The notes beneath the pieces are model-generated. The model was given only the letters and a program-made list of their open reading frames with translations, searched no databases and was not told where the DNA came from. 64,000 nt of DNA from Pseudomonas azotoformans. Lineage in GTDB: Bacteria > Pseudomonadota > Gammaproteobacteria > Pseudomonadales > Pseudomonadaceae. How positions within the stretch are numbered: the stretch's first letter is position 1; each line of letters starts with the position of its first letter. The stretch lies in assembly GCF_001579805.1 (NCBI RefSeq), contig NZ_CP014546.1:1426001-1490000 (forward strand), read 5' to 3'. The position numbers were made by a program, and so were the translations under genes. Below are positions 19,539 through 29,288 of the stretch, one piece after another.

Positions 19539-19711
19539 CTAGCTGTCACCAGATAAAGTGGTTTACGCCAGTACCCGGCTATGCCATTGCCGTGCTTGAA
19601 CCTTACCTCGCGGTAGGTTCCGATGTGGGTGAAACCTAGTGCTTCATGGATGCCCGTGCATGCCGTATTCGGCAAGGCGACGCGGGCATAGGCGCATGAA
19701 ATCCATGTTAC
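19539..19711 (-). pseudogene. C-terminal remnant of a GNAT N-acetyltransferase (phosphinothricin-type)
   Basis: An open minus-strand segment encodes AYARVALPNTACTGIHEALG, then FTHIGTYREVRFKHGNGIAG and YWRKPL before a stop at 19539. That is the C-terminal third of a Pat/bar-like GNAT enzyme (N-x-AS-x-ALHEALGF motif). A stop at 19712-19714 closes the frame upstream and no start or acetyl-CoA loop is present. The rest of the 19385-19747 gap holds only a weak hairpin at 19512-19532 (TCATCCC-N7-GGGATGA). Confidence 0.65.
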
Positions 19712-19747
19712 TCAAGGAGCGGTAGAAGCCGTTTGGCTGCGACTGAA

Positions 19748-20386
19748 TCAAAATGACATGCCCTCAGACACTTGAATCAGCATTTCTTCGACTAGATGTG
19801 TGCCAAAGGTTGTAGTGGCCACCGCCGATGGGCTTTCTCCTAAAAAACGGGCTTTGGGTTTGGAAAGCCATTGTTTGGCCTTCCCTTTGTCACCGAAGAT
19901 CACCTCGGCCATGGCGCTAATATGTGCAAACCGGAACAGGCGATCGCTCTCATGCAACGTTAAAAGCTGATTGGCTGACAGTTTTGTTTTAAGCGTTTTG
20001 GGTTGAATGATTCTGTCGCGTTCTTCGTCGCTGAGGGTTCCATCATCACAAAGCATTTTTATCAGGCTGACCGAGAAGCCAGCTACTATCATGTCGTGAA
20101 TGTCCAGATCCGAAGCATTGACAGAGATATGAAGAAGCGTCTCCAGACGCATGCGGTAAGCATGATAGACATCCTGACTCAGGACGCCAGCAAACATGGG
20201 CCGCACTGATATTGTGTTGTGCACGGGCGTCAGCACTAATGTGCCATTCGCTACCGTTAGCTCCAGGTCGTCCCCAACACCTAACCCCATTTGGTCAAGC
20301 AACTCTTGAGGCAGATCAATGATGATGTCGCCAGTTCCGTCCTCAGTTTTCTGGGATTTTACTATCCAACGCTCAGTTTCATTCAT
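19748..20386 (-). CDS. AbrB-type domain fused to a ParS/MbcA-like antitoxin domain
   Basis: A 212-residue protein. Residues about 17-55 form an AbrB/MazE swapped-hairpin DNA-binding domain (IIIDLPQELLDQMGLGVGDD then LELTVANGTLVLTP). The C-terminal region is a Xre-MbcA-ParS type antitoxin domain: RFAHISAMAEVIFGDKGKAK, QWLSKPKARFLGES and a final helix up to SEGMSF. Such domains normally neutralise RES-domain NAD-degrading toxins, but no RES gene is adjacent, so this is an orphan. Start 20386 (MNETERW) is preferred over 20410 because a GGAC lies upstream. Divergent from the exonuclease gene. Confidence 0.75.
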   Translation of the reverse strand: MNETERWIVKSQKTEDGTGDIIIDLPQELLDQMGLGVGDDLELTVANGTLVLTPVHNTISVRPMFAGVLSQDVYHAYRMRLETLLHISVNASDLDIHDMIVAGFSVSLIKMLCDDGTLSDEERDRIIQPKTLKTKLSANQLLTLHESDRLFRFAHISAMAEVIFGDKGKAKQWLSKPKARFLGESPSAVATTTFGTHLVEEMLIQVSEGMSF

Positions 20387-20612
20387 GATCGTCCGGCCCT
20401 CATCCGCCATCAGAGAATGACACACATCATTATGGTTGGGCCCAAAGCTGACCAAAGGAACGCGCAATCCGCTGGTAGACAGGCACTGCCGCTGCTCGAA
20501 CGCCGGGTAGCGAGTGAAACAGCAAAAATGGGGCAATGGCTATACCTGCCTTTCCACCTTCACATGGCTAAGAGCCTGAGCGTGATCAGTTAACTACACG
20601 AAAGGATATGAC

Positions 20613-21161
20613 ATGCCCCCTGATGAGCTTTATGTTTCCGTCGACGTCGAGACTTCTGGGCCTATACCAGGCGAATACAGTCTGCTTTCCATTGGAGCTT
20701 GTCTTGTAGCCCAACCTGAAACGTCCATCTATCTTGAACTACAGCCTGACAGTCCGAAACACGACCCCGAAGCGCTGGCAGTATCGGGGCTGAGTCTGGA
20801 GAAGCTGGAGCGCGAGGGTCTCACTCCGCAACAGGCGATGCTGACATTTGATCAGTGGCTGAGATCGTCCTGCCAAACGGGGCAAAAGGTCATTTTCGTA
20901 GGACTCAATGCACCGTTTGACTGGTCATTCGTCAATTATTACTTCCACAAATACCTGGAAACCAACCCCTTTGGTTTTACCGCTATCGACATGAAGGCCT
21001 ACTTTATGGGCGCTGTAGGTTGCAGCTGGAAGGAAACAAAATCATCCAAAATGACCGCTGCGCTGAAGCCACTCAGCGAACCGAACCATAACGCATTGGA
21101 TGATGCCCGCTTTCAGGCAGAGCTCTTCGCCCTAATGCTAGCGGGTAACTATAAACGCTGA
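20613..21161 (+). CDS. DEDDh 3'-5' exonuclease (RNase T/DnaQ-like)
   Basis: A 182-residue nuclease with the DEDDh pattern: Exo I DVETSGP near residue 10, Exo II in the NAPFDWSFV stretch, and Exo III HNALDDARFQA (H-x4-D) near residue 162. Start ATG 20613 has AAAGGA upstream. It lies tail-to-tail with the CBASS operon and could be a defence accessory or simply cargo; nothing shows co-regulation. The substrate (DNA or RNA) cannot be told from sequence. Confidence 0.83.
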   Translation: MPPDELYVSVDVETSGPIPGEYSLLSIGACLVAQPETSIYLELQPDSPKHDPEALAVSGLSLEKLEREGLTPQQAMLTFDQWLRSSCQTGQKVIFVGLNAPFDWSFVNYYFHKYLETNPFGFTAIDMKAYFMGAVGCSWKETKSSKMTAALKPLSEPNHNALDDARFQAELFALMLAGNYKR

Positions 21162-21189
21162 CCTGCCTTCCACCGCACTGACTTGAAGT

Positions 21190-21672
21190 TCATCTGACCC
21201 AGGTTGCCTCAACATATCTGCCGTCCCTGAACGACCACGCCTTGATACCTTCTGGTTTTTCGGACTTGCCTACAATAATGGCTATTGGGTGCGGCAGATC
21301 CTGCGTGTAACGTGCAGCAAATTTGGAGAAACTACCGATGTCTGCCGGAGAGATCACCGGAACGGATTGGGGATGCGTATGCCAATAGCCCACCAGACGT
21401 AACCCTTGTTCGTTGGCAGCCTGGATCTCCTGACGGCACCGCGCCGCATCCAACTCTAGCCAAGACCAGCCTGACCGATCCGCGCGATGAGGCAACGTGG
21501 CCAAGGCCAGCAGCAAACCTTTCGGATCAACAGGGTTGACGAATAACTGTCCACCTCGCTCCACGCCAAAAAGGCCCTGCCGATGACTATCCAAGATGTC
21601 CGCGACAGCCTGGGACACCAATAGCTCGGAGTCCACCTCCGGCCATCGCCAGCGCCATGCGATATCCGTCAT
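21190..21672 (-). CDS. cap3: CBASS Cap3, JAB/JAMM-family deconjugating protease
   Basis: A 160-residue JAB-domain metalloprotease. The JAMM zinc site is complete: Glu38 (GVERGG), then H98-x-H100 in YWHTHPQS and Asp111 in ISPAD. In type II CBASS this enzyme cleaves the bond made between Cap2 and the CD-NTase, reversing activation. Its ATG overlaps the cap2 stop by 4 bases; it is the last gene of the four-gene operon. Confidence 0.92.
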   Translation of the reverse strand: MTDIAWRWRWPEVDSELLVSQAVADILDSHRQGLFGVERGGQLFVNPVDPKGLLLALATLPHRADRSGWSWLELDAARCRQEIQAANEQGLRLVGYWHTHPQSVPVISPADIGSFSKFAARYTQDLPHPIAIIVGKSEKPEGIKAWSFRDGRYVEATWVR

Positions 21673-23453
21673 ACCATTTCGTCCTTATCTTCCGGCCATC
21701 CGCGTTCGAGTAAGATTTGCTGCGTCCCCTCTGGCAGTTTGGGCCCATGGTATTGGCCTCCTAGGCTCAGCACATCTTCAGGCCTGTAAATGCTGCTGAC
21801 CCAAGATGCAGTGGCGATCTTGCCGGTCAATGCGCGTAAGGCCGTGTGCGACACCATAGAGGCGATATTGGTCATTCCCAGCGAGCCGCCTGGGATAAAG
21901 CTCTCGCCACACGCGGGCAGTGGAACAACACCGCCTCCCGGCCACTCTGTAAATCTATGCAAAAAATCGCCGACGTCCGTGAACAACTGACGGCCATCAA
22001 AGGTGCCGGCTGGTGCGAATAGAGCATGGCCTACCTGGGTATACGGTTCGCTCCAGGCTTGTAAAAGCCCCCAAGGAGCGCCGCTGGATTTGGCTCGCCA
22101 TACAGTGACCTCCGACTGCCAGTCTGCTGTCGTGATCACCACCAGATCTGCGTTATCGAACACTTCTGGTTTGCTACTCATCACTACTTCGGCAAAAGTC
22201 GAATAAGCGGTGCATTCTGTCGTCGGAAGATCTAACAGAATCTTGTCCCTCAACGCTGAGGCTTTCAGCCTCCCTAGGCTATCCGCTCCCAGAACGTGCC
22301 TCCCCAGATTGGCTGACACCAAAGTGTCAGGATCGATGAGGGTAAGGTGGCCGACACCGGATCGTGCCAATTGTATTGCCACCGTACTGCCTAATGAGCC
22401 AACGCCAACACAAACGACTCGAGCATTTTCAAGGTGCTGTGCAGTGCCGCTTATATCGCGGGACAGGATGGACGCTCGATCAAGCACATCCAGGGCAGTT
22501 GCTCGGACGAGCGCCGGAGGATGAGCATTTGCGATAGCTGGCCGCCGGCGAGCTGTACGCAAGCCAAACTTTGCCCCCCGCTCCTGCTGTACACCGAGCG
22601 AACGCACATTGAGACAATATGTTGGAGCATCTGCGCCTCCTGGAAGCTCCAGAACAATCCATCGACTCGCCAACGTTCCATGCAGCTCAAACCATGCCAG
22701 CAATTGCTCGGCATCGTCTGGTTGAAGGTGTGGCTTTAGCCACAGCAATAAATCTTCTGGATCCGGGGTGCGGATATCCGGATAAGTCTGAAGCTTGACG
22801 TAAAAACCGGGAGTTTCGGCCGCACGAATGACAGCAGAGCGCCCGACGACCCGTCGGTAATGCCCTTTGAGTGCAGCTACATTCGATGCTAACCAAACCG
22901 TTTCCTGACCGGATGGCACAGCTCGGCGCGGATCGCTGAGCGCAAACAACTGCGAGGCAGCCTGAGGTCGATCCAACAGTAAGAGGTTCTGGAATGACTG
23001 CCCGTGCTGAAACGACCAGTAGGTAGTGATCTCATTCTGAAATTCGATATCGCGTGTTGCCTGGTTTGATCCCATCTTGGACAACGAAACGATCTGGGCC
23101 AAGCGAGCAAGGCTGTCCTCTACCACGACCTCCGGGGAGCCCATGATGGGGCGTTCCTGAAAGCCATGAAGGCAAAGCCCCGACTTAGTGGCATGCGGCC
23201 AAACCAGCCATGGAGAGGGTTCGACGTTCAGCCGCAAGAGCCCGCGGGGAAAGTTGGAGGGGAAACCTATACGCAGTCGCCGCTCCTGCCCCGTGTAATC
23301 GATGGGCAAGGGGAAGTGAAAGCACGCCGCTTCGTCAGCCCGCATGGGTGCGGGCTGGAGCAATGCATCGGCAGCATCCTGACCTAGGGTGTTACGCAGT
23401 GCGGCGATTCCGCGCTGCAATGGTGTCTTAATAGGATCAGCCAAGGCGTCCAA
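21669..23453 (-). CDS. cap2: CBASS Cap2, fused E2-E1 ubiquitin-like conjugation enzyme
   Basis: A 594-residue protein. The N-terminal E2-like domain has its catalytic Cys94 in SGLCLHGF. The C-terminal ThiF/E1 domain has the ATP-binding loop GVGSLGS with downstream LTLIDPD, and a candidate E1 active Cys515 in PACGES. Cap2 joins the C-terminus of the CD-NTase to a cellular target, priming it for signalling. It overlaps the cyclase gene by 17 bases and cap3 by 4, so the operon is translationally coupled. Fused E2-E1 plus JAB defines the long type II CBASS layout. Confidence 0.93.
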   Translation of the reverse strand: MDALADPIKTPLQRGIAALRNTLGQDAADALLQPAPMRADEAACFHFPLPIDYTGQERRLRIGFPSNFPRGLLRLNVEPSPWLVWPHATKSGLCLHGFQERPIMGSPEVVVEDSLARLAQIVSLSKMGSNQATRDIEFQNEITTYWSFQHGQSFQNLLLLDRPQAASQLFALSDPRRAVPSGQETVWLASNVAALKGHYRRVVGRSAVIRAAETPGFYVKLQTYPDIRTPDPEDLLLWLKPHLQPDDAEQLLAWFELHGTLASRWIVLELPGGADAPTYCLNVRSLGVQQERGAKFGLRTARRRPAIANAHPPALVRATALDVLDRASILSRDISGTAQHLENARVVCVGVGSLGSTVAIQLARSGVGHLTLIDPDTLVSANLGRHVLGADSLGRLKASALRDKILLDLPTTECTAYSTFAEVVMSSKPEVFDNADLVVITTADWQSEVTVWRAKSSGAPWGLLQAWSEPYTQVGHALFAPAGTFDGRQLFTDVGDFLHRFTEWPGGGVVPLPACGESFIPGGSLGMTNIASMVSHTALRALTGKIATASWVSSIYRPEDVLSLGGQYHGPKLPEGTQQILLERGWPEDKDEMV

Positions 23454-24687
23454 CTGGCTTTACGCTCGACTGAGAGGTTCCGCCACCGCTGGCCCCTCCG
23501 AAGAGCGAACCCATCGAAGCAGAGTTTCGAGTAGTGCCATCCGGTCGACCGGGCATCGTCCAATTCGCAGGGATTTCATTGTTCACTGCCGTGATGAACG
23601 CCGGCGCAATACCGAAGTTCTTTTTCACTGCCTCGGCAAAGGAGTCATTGGATTCAAAACTTTCCAAACCTAATGACACAGATGCACTGGCGTCCGCATG
23701 CCACTTGGCGAATGCCTGACGGTAGCCTTGCCCCTCGCCCGGTCGATTCCACTTCTCTGCAAAGTTTTCGCCGTTATCGGCAGGGTTGCAGACATAGCAG
23801 TCGCTACCTCTATGCGCGATGTGCTGCGGCATTCTGCGAACGATTTCCAAAATTGCATCGAGCGGTGCCAGAGGCTTCGACTGCGACTCCTTTACGACAT
23901 CCAGGTATGCGTGCGTGGCTAGAGTGGTGATGACCGCAGATATTGGGCGAGTATCAGCGCTCCTTGTCTTGATGGCCCATTCATCGCGATGCCGCTTGAG
24001 CAGCTTAATGGTCGCACGCAGGGGATCTTGATCGATGTAATCCTGATAATGCGGCAAAGGATCTTGGGTCGCGGCATCAAGCATCCGCTGGCTTTTGGCA
24101 ACCACTAAGCTTTCCAGAGAGATTTCCTGGGCGGAAGCGACCTGCAACCAATTCGAGTAAGGAATAGGGCTGCTCGCTTTCCATCCTGTGACTCGATCCG
24201 GAACCTCAAGCTTACCCTCGCCGTTTGCTTCGCCATTTCCGTTGATCGCCCGGGCAGGTGTGACATCGATGTGGAAACCTGGATTTTCGTCTGCATAAAC
24301 GATTCGAATACCACGACGTAGTTGCTTAACTTCTTCCTGAACGCGGGAGCCTTCCCTAAAACGCTGCTCAATCGCCTCTAGAACTTCCTTCGCACCAGCG
24401 CCTTGAGCGTGAGGGAGCCAGATAATCGCGTCCGCATCAATGGTGTCCAGATCCGCAGGCGCGCCGGGAATTGGCTTAATGGTCGTTTTCAGCCGCATTG
24501 AGCCCTGAACGAAAATATGAGCCTCAGCGAGCAACGGATTGTCGGAAGCCGAGAGGATTTTTTCCAGTTGGGAGTAGCGGTCATTGATTTTTTCGTACTG
24601 CGCTTCCGACAGCGAGATCTCCCGCGCGGCGCGAAGCAGAAAATATTCCCAACTGCTGCGCTTGGTCTGTTCGTTGCTCAAAAGCAT
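23437..24687 (-). CDS. CBASS CD-NTase (cyclic oligonucleotide synthase)
   Basis: A 416-residue cGAS/DncV-like nucleotidyltransferase. The active site is visible: Q61-G62-S63 (FVQGSMRL), metal-binding Asp84 and Asp86 in TIDADAI, and the third Asp141 in FHIDVTPAR. On phage infection such enzymes make a cyclic di- or trinucleotide that activates the effector. The C-terminus, a Gly/Ser-rich tail ending PVGRLG, is the probable Cap2 conjugation site. It lies between cap5 (1-base overlap) and cap2. The clade and exact product (for example 3'2'-cGAMP, used by a P. syringae Cap5 system) cannot be settled here. Confidence 0.92.
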   Translation of the reverse strand: MLLSNEQTKRSSWEYFLLRAAREISLSEAQYEKINDRYSQLEKILSASDNPLLAEAHIFVQGSMRLKTTIKPIPGAPADLDTIDADAIIWLPHAQGAGAKEVLEAIEQRFREGSRVQEEVKQLRRGIRIVYADENPGFHIDVTPARAINGNGEANGEGKLEVPDRVTGWKASSPIPYSNWLQVASAQEISLESLVVAKSQRMLDAATQDPLPHYQDYIDQDPLRATIKLLKRHRDEWAIKTRSADTRPISAVITTLATHAYLDVVKESQSKPLAPLDAILEIVRRMPQHIAHRGSDCYVCNPADNGENFAEKWNRPGEGQGYRQAFAKWHADASASVSLGLESFESNDSFAEAVKKNFGIAPAFITAVNNEIPANWTMPGRPDGTTRNSASMGSLFGGASGGGTSQSSVKPVGRLG

Positions 24688-25853
24688 TACATAGCCTCCT
24701 GGGCCACGGGACCCAATTGCAGTGTTTGCGTAAACCGATCTTGGTTTTCTTTGTCCCGATCGAAGATCAGGTATGTATGTTGATGCTGTGTTGTGAGCAA
24801 CGCGCCAAACTCGATGGCCAATGCCGCAGGAATGGCGGCGAAGACGTGGATGGGGTCAGGAGTCAGAGCCTCAAGCTGACTCAGTCGTATTTGAAGTGCG
24901 TCGCGAAAAGCATGAATCACCCGACGGTTCTGTACCATCGCGTAGCTTGGTTCTGGGATCGACAGCTCTGCAATACGTGCACCGGGTAGAGCGTCGGTCA
25001 CGTCGCGTACTGGAACTTGCGCAGAAATGGAGAGCACCAACGCCAGTGGGCCATCGCCGTTGGGTGGAGGCGTAAACAGAAAACTAGGCGGCTCAGCAGA
25101 CTGATCGGGCCAGCGCAAAAGATGCTCGCGATGAAAAGAGAAGATCAAGCGTTTGGAACGGTCGCCGATACTCTGGCCCAACATCATCAAGGCCGGAATG
25201 TCGGCCAAGCCGACTACTGCTAGCGCGGGCGAATCGCCATAAGTGCCGCCGCGACGCTTGAGTTGCTGCTCCAGCTCATACTGGACGCTGTCTTTGACGT
25301 TCTGCCAATAGGTAGTGTCCCTGCCACGTGGTCCGGGCGCAGCGAAGGCGATTTTGATGCCTTGATCGAAGGCGGTTAATCCCTCGGCGGACATCGCAGT
25401 CAACAGATCGCGAACGGGGATATCGTTGATCGTCTGAAAGTGCTGACTCTGGACGATGAGAGGAATGGCTCTGCCACCATCGGGGGTCGTTGCGGCGAGT
25501 CGGATGCGTTCAAGGTACGCTTGGTGCAAACCGCTCAGATCATTTTCAGGGTAGCCATCTGCGTCACGATCAATTTTGTCATGACAGCCTGGGCACAGGA
25601 GCATCAGGTTAGCAGTATCGTTAGTGTGCGCCTCAGCATCATGATCCGCGCGTCCCCGAGGCCCCTTGGGACTGGCGGGTAAGATATGCGCCACTTCGCC
25701 CCATTTCATTGGCTTGCCGGCACGATAGTCGAACGTTAGATCCGTACCGCACAGTTCACAATGACCAGCGGTCTGTGTCCATACGATCCGCTTCGTCTCA
25801 TCATTCGTGTTAAAGCGCCCGCTCGCGGGCTTAGCGTCTTCTTTTTCTGCCAT
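24687..25853 (-). CDS. cap5: CBASS effector Cap5, HNH endonuclease with SAVED sensor domain
   Basis: A 388-residue effector nuclease, taking ATG 25853 with GGGGGT upstream (25880 and 25901 are alternatives). The N-terminal HNH domain has the zinc ligands C32-x2-C35 and C87-x2-C90, with H56 in EVAHILPAS and N82 in NDTANLMLL. The C-terminal SAVED domain (VFAAIPAALAIEFGALLTT) binds the cyclic nucleotide; in related Cap5 proteins binding drives tetramer assembly and indiscriminate DNA cutting, killing the infected cell. First gene of the operon. Confidence 0.92.
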   Translation of the reverse strand: MAEKEDAKPASGRFNTNDETKRIVWTQTAGHCELCGTDLTFDYRAGKPMKWGEVAHILPASPKGPRGRADHDAEAHTNDTANLMLLCPGCHDKIDRDADGYPENDLSGLHQAYLERIRLAATTPDGGRAIPLIVQSQHFQTINDIPVRDLLTAMSAEGLTAFDQGIKIAFAAPGPRGRDTTYWQNVKDSVQYELEQQLKRRGGTYGDSPALAVVGLADIPALMMLGQSIGDRSKRLIFSFHREHLLRWPDQSAEPPSFLFTPPPNGDGPLALVLSISAQVPVRDVTDALPGARIAELSIPEPSYAMVQNRRVIHAFRDALQIRLSQLEALTPDPIHVFAAIPAALAIEFGALLTTQHQHTYLIFDRDKENQDRFTQTLQLGPVAQEAM

Positions 25854-25910
25854 TTCGACCGACCCCCGAAAAACATCCATGATTGAAAACGATGATGGCA
25901 AGATAAGATC

Positions 25911-25938
25911 ATATTAGGGTCATTCGTCCCGATTTCAA
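25911..25938 (-). promoter_or_regulatory. candidate sigma70 promoter of the CBASS operon
   Basis: On the minus strand TTGAAA (25933-25938) is followed after 16 bp by TAATAT (25911-25916), about 58 bp before the cap5 start. This is the best promoter match in the 290-bp gap between cap5 and cusA. The rest of the gap holds the cusA terminator and no convincing gene. Confidence 0.5.
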
Positions 25939-26080
25939 GAGAGATCTGAGGGTGACGAATGCTGAGTCGCCTTTTAGCAGGATGCTTTTTTGGCTCATCG
26001 AAAGGCGGTGGTGGCGGCGTTCGTTTTCTGGCAAGTGCTGGTGGGTAATGGCACTGACCACAGCGTATGTAGGACTGATG

Positions 26081-26126
26081 AAAACGAGCTGCGCAGCTCA
26101 AACGAGGCTGCAAGCGCAGCCCCTTT
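26081..26126 (-). terminator. probable terminator of the cusCBA operon
   Basis: Read on the minus strand, a GGCTGC-GCTT-GCAGCC hairpin is followed by the 14-bp palindrome GAGCTGCGCAGCTC (26086-26099) and then GTTTT. This lies about 20-60 bp past the cusA stop. Confidence 0.55.
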
Positions 26127-26144
26127 CGTATGCGTTTTTACGCG

Positions 26145-29100
26145 TCAGTGCTTGCCAGGCTCAACGGACAAGTGTCGACGACGCATGAGGTGATAGGCCG
26201 CCGGGATCACAAACAGCGATAGCAAGGGTGCCGTAACCATACCGCCAATCATCGGGGCGGCAATGCGGCTCATAACCTCGCTACCGGAACCGCCTCCCAA
26301 AAGTATAGGTAACAAACCAGCGATAACCACTGCCACGGTCATAGCCTTAGGTCGAACGCGCTGGACAGCGCCTTCACAAATCGCGGCCATCAACCCGCGT
26401 TCTGTGTTGTCACCGAGGTCTTGACGCTCGGTCCATGCATTTTTCAGGTAGAGCAGCATGATCACGCCAAATTCGGCAGAAACACCGGCCAAGGCGATAA
26501 AGCCGACCCCGGTGGCAACCGACAGGTTGAATCCCAACAGATAGAGAAACCATGCCCCGCCCGTGAGAGCGAATGGCAGCGTGGCCATAATCAGCAAAGC
26601 CTCATCAAGGCGTGCAAATGTCAGGTAGAGCAACACGAAGATGATCAACAGCGTGGCAGGCACCACCAGTTTGAGTCGTGCGTTGGCCCTTTCGAGAAAC
26701 TCGAACTGACCTGAGTAGCTCAGGCTCATGCCGGGCTGCAACTTGACCTGCTCACTGACGACCCGGCGTAGATCGGCGACTACGGAGGCAATGTCCCGGC
26801 CACGCACATCGATGTACACCCAGCCTGAAGGCCGTGCGTTCTCACTCTTGAGCATTGGCGGCCCGTCGTTGACCTTGATCTTCGCCACGGTGCCAAGGGT
26901 GATCTGGCTGCCTAGCGGGGTGTAGATCGGCAACTGCTCCAAAGCGCCGAGCGAATCCCGCCACTCACGAGGGTAACGTACGTTAATTGGGAAACGAGCC
27001 AACCCTTCAATCGTCTCCCCGACGTTTTCACCGCCGATTGCGCCGGCCACGATTGATTGCACATCGGCAATATTTAACCCATAGCGTGCCGCAGCTTTGC
27101 GATCGATATCCACATCAATATAGCGGCCACCGGTCAGTCGTTCGGCTAACGCTGAACTGACACCTGAGACGTCCTTGGCAACACGCTCGATGGCTTGGGT
27201 GACGGCATCGATCTCCGTCAGGTTGGTACCGGCAACCTTCACGCCAATCGGGCTTTTTATGCCGGTGGCCAGCATGTCGATACGGTTACGAATAGGCGGT
27301 ATCCAGATGTTGGTTAATCCTGGGACACGCACCACTTGTTCTAGCTCCTCAACGAGCTTTTCCTGGGTCATGCCTGGGCGCCACTGTTCGCGTGGTTTGA
27401 ATTGAATGGTGGTCTCGAACATTTCCAACGGTGCCGGGTCAGTCGCGGTTTCAGCGCGGCCGGCTTTTCCGAAAACATGTTCGACCTCTGGAACTGTCTT
27501 TATCAGACGGTCAGTCTGCTGAAGCAGTTGCGCGGCCTTCTGCGCCGATAATCCAGGCAGAGCTGACGGCATATAGAGCAGGTCCCCTTCGTCCAACGGG
27601 GGAAGAAACTCACCACCCAGACGAGAGATCGGCCACAACGCGCTGACAAAGACTAGCAATGCAACCAGCAGAGTTACTTTAGGTCGACGTAATACGGCGT
27701 CCAGAGCGGGCTCGTAGATCCGGATCAACCAGCGATTTAGCGGATTCTGTTGCTCATTAGGAATTCGTCCGCGAATCCAATACCCCATCAACACCGGAAC
27801 TAGAGTTACCGACAGTCCAGCCGCTGCGGCCATAGCGTAGGTTTTGGTGAACGCCAATGGACCGAATAGACGTCCTTCCTGAGCCTCCAGCGTGAACACC
27901 GGAATGAACGACAGGGTGATGATCAGCAGACAGAAGAACAATGCGGGTCCTACCTCGGCAGCCGCTTCAGTCATCACGTGCCAATGACGTTCACCTTTCA
28001 GTTCCTCCCCAGGATTAGCCACGTGCCAAGCCTCGACCTTCTTGTGGGCGTTTTCAATCATCACCACGGCAGCGTCGACCATGGCGCCGATGGCGATGGC
28101 AATCCCGCCAAGGGACATGATGTTGGCGTTGATACCCTGATAGCGCATTACGATGAAGGCGATCAGCACCCCAACCGGCAGGGAGATGATTGCCACCAGA
28201 GATGAACGCAGGTGCCAGAGAAAGATTCCGCAGACCAACGCGACGACGATGAACTCTTCGATCAGCTTGTGGCTGAGGTTTTCCACGGCACGATCAATCA
28301 ACTTGCTGCGGTCGTAGGTGGTGACGATTTCTACCCCCGCCGGCAGACTGCTTTTCAGCTCGTCGAGTTTGGTCTTGACCGCCGCAATGGTTTCTCGAGC
28401 ATTCTTACCGCTGCGCAGAATTACAACGCCGCCGACGGTCTCACCTTCGCCATCGAGTTCGGTGATGCCTCGACGCATCTCAGGCCCCATCTGAATCGTG
28501 GCAACATCGCCCAGAGTGACCGGCACACCACCCGTGCCCAGTTTGAGTGGGATAGCACGAAAGTCATTGAGGGTCTTCAAGTACCCGGAAGCCCGCACAA
28601 TAAACTCGGTCTCCGCCATCTCCAGCACCGCCCCACCAGTTTCCTGATTGGCCTTGCCGATCGCCTCGGTCACTTCAGACTGCGTGATACCCAAGCTGGC
28701 CAGCTTCACCGGATCAAGCTGCACCTGGTACTGCTTTACCATGCCACCCACCGTGGCCACTTCCGCAACGTTCGGTAGGGTCTTAAGCTCGAATTTAAGG
28801 AACCAGTCCTGCAAGGCACGTAACTGCGCCAAGTCATGCCCGCCGCTTCGGTCTACCAGGGCGTACTGGAAAATCCAGCCAACCCCAGTGGCATCAGGTC
28901 CTAAAGCGGGCTTGGCACTGGCCGGAAGCCGGCTTTGTATCTGGCTCAGATATTCCAATACGCGCGAGCGAGCCCAGTACAAGTCAGTTCCGTCTTCGAA
29001 TAGTACGTAAACGAAACTGTCGCCAAAGAAGGAATAACCGCGCACAGTCTTGGCACCAGGCACAGAGAGCATGGTGGTTGCCAATGGATAGGTGACCTGG

Positions 29101-29288
29101 TTCTCTACGATCTGTGGGGCTTGGCCTGGATATGGTGTACGGATAATTACCTGAACATCCGACAGGTCTGGCAGTGCGTCAATGGGCGTACTTTGAACCG
29201 CCCAGATCCCCCATGCCGTGACAAACAGCGTCGCCAGCAACACAAGAAAGCGGTTAGCCACCGACCAGCGAATAAGGGCCGCGATCAT
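26145..29288 (-). CDS. cusA: CusA/CzcA-family heavy-metal RND efflux pump
   Basis: A 1,047-residue inner-membrane proton/metal antiporter, full length for the HME-RND family. It begins [18 protein letters not shown] (TM1), followed by the porter domain ([20 protein letters not shown]) and a TM4-TM6 region with the family motif around [21 protein letters not shown] second repeat of the fold follows. Copper/silver specificity is inferred from the surrounding cop genes and the CusF-like tail on the partner adaptor. It overlaps cusB by 4 bases (ATGA) and ends the cusCBA operon. Confidence 0.92.
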   Translation of the reverse strand: MIAALIRWSVANRFLVLLATLFVTAWGIWAVQSTPIDALPDLSDVQVIIRTPYPGQAPQIVENQVTYPLATTMLSVPGAKTVRGYSFFGDSFVYVLFEDGTDLYWARSRVLEYLSQIQSRLPASAKPALGPDATGVGWIFQYALVDRSGGHDLAQLRALQDWFLKFELKTLPNVAEVATVGGMVKQYQVQLDPVKLASLGITQSEVTEAIGKANQETGGAVLEMAETEFIVRASGYLKTLNDFRAIPLKLGTGGVPVTLGDVATIQMGPEMRRGITELDGEGETVGGVVILRSGKNARETIAAVKTKLDELKSSLPAGVEIVTTYDRSKLIDRAVENLSHKLIEEFIVVALVCGIFLWHLRSSLVAIISLPVGVLIAFIVMRYQGINANIMSLGGIAIAIGAMVDAAVVMIENAHKKVEAWHVANPGEELKGERHWHVMTEAAAEVGPALFFCLLIITLSFIPVFTLEAQEGRLFGPLAFTKTYAMAAAAGLSVTLVPVLMGYWIRGRIPNEQQNPLNRWLIRIYEPALDAVLRRPKVTLLVALLVFVSALWPISRLGGEFLPPLDEGDLLYMPSALPGLSAQKAAQLLQQTDRLIKTVPEVEHVFGKAGRAETATDPAPLEMFETTIQFKPREQWRPGMTQEKLVEELEQVVRVPGLTNIWIPPIRNRIDMLATGIKSPIGVKVAGTNLTEIDAVTQAIERVAKDVSGVSSALAERLTGGRYIDVDIDRKAAARYGLNIADVQSIVAGAIGGENVGETIEGLARFPINVRYPREWRDSLGALEQLPIYTPLGSQITLGTVAKIKVNDGPPMLKSENARPSGWVYIDVRGRDIASVVADLRRVVSEQVKLQPGMSLSYSGQFEFLERANARLKLVVPATLLIIFVLLYLTFARLDEALLIMATLPFALTGGAWFLYLLGFNLSVATGVGFIALAGVSAEFGVIMLLYLKNAWTERQDLGDNTERGLMAAICEGAVQRVRPKAMTVAVVIAGLLPILLGGGSGSEVMSRIAAPMIGGMVTAPLLSLFVIPAAYHLMRRRHLSVEPGKH

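Noticed and set aside
25959..26045. Short plus-strand frame beginning MLSRLLAGCFFGSSKGGG in the gap before cusA
   Set aside because: Fewer than 30 codons, weak ribosome site, no known family; kept out as a gene.
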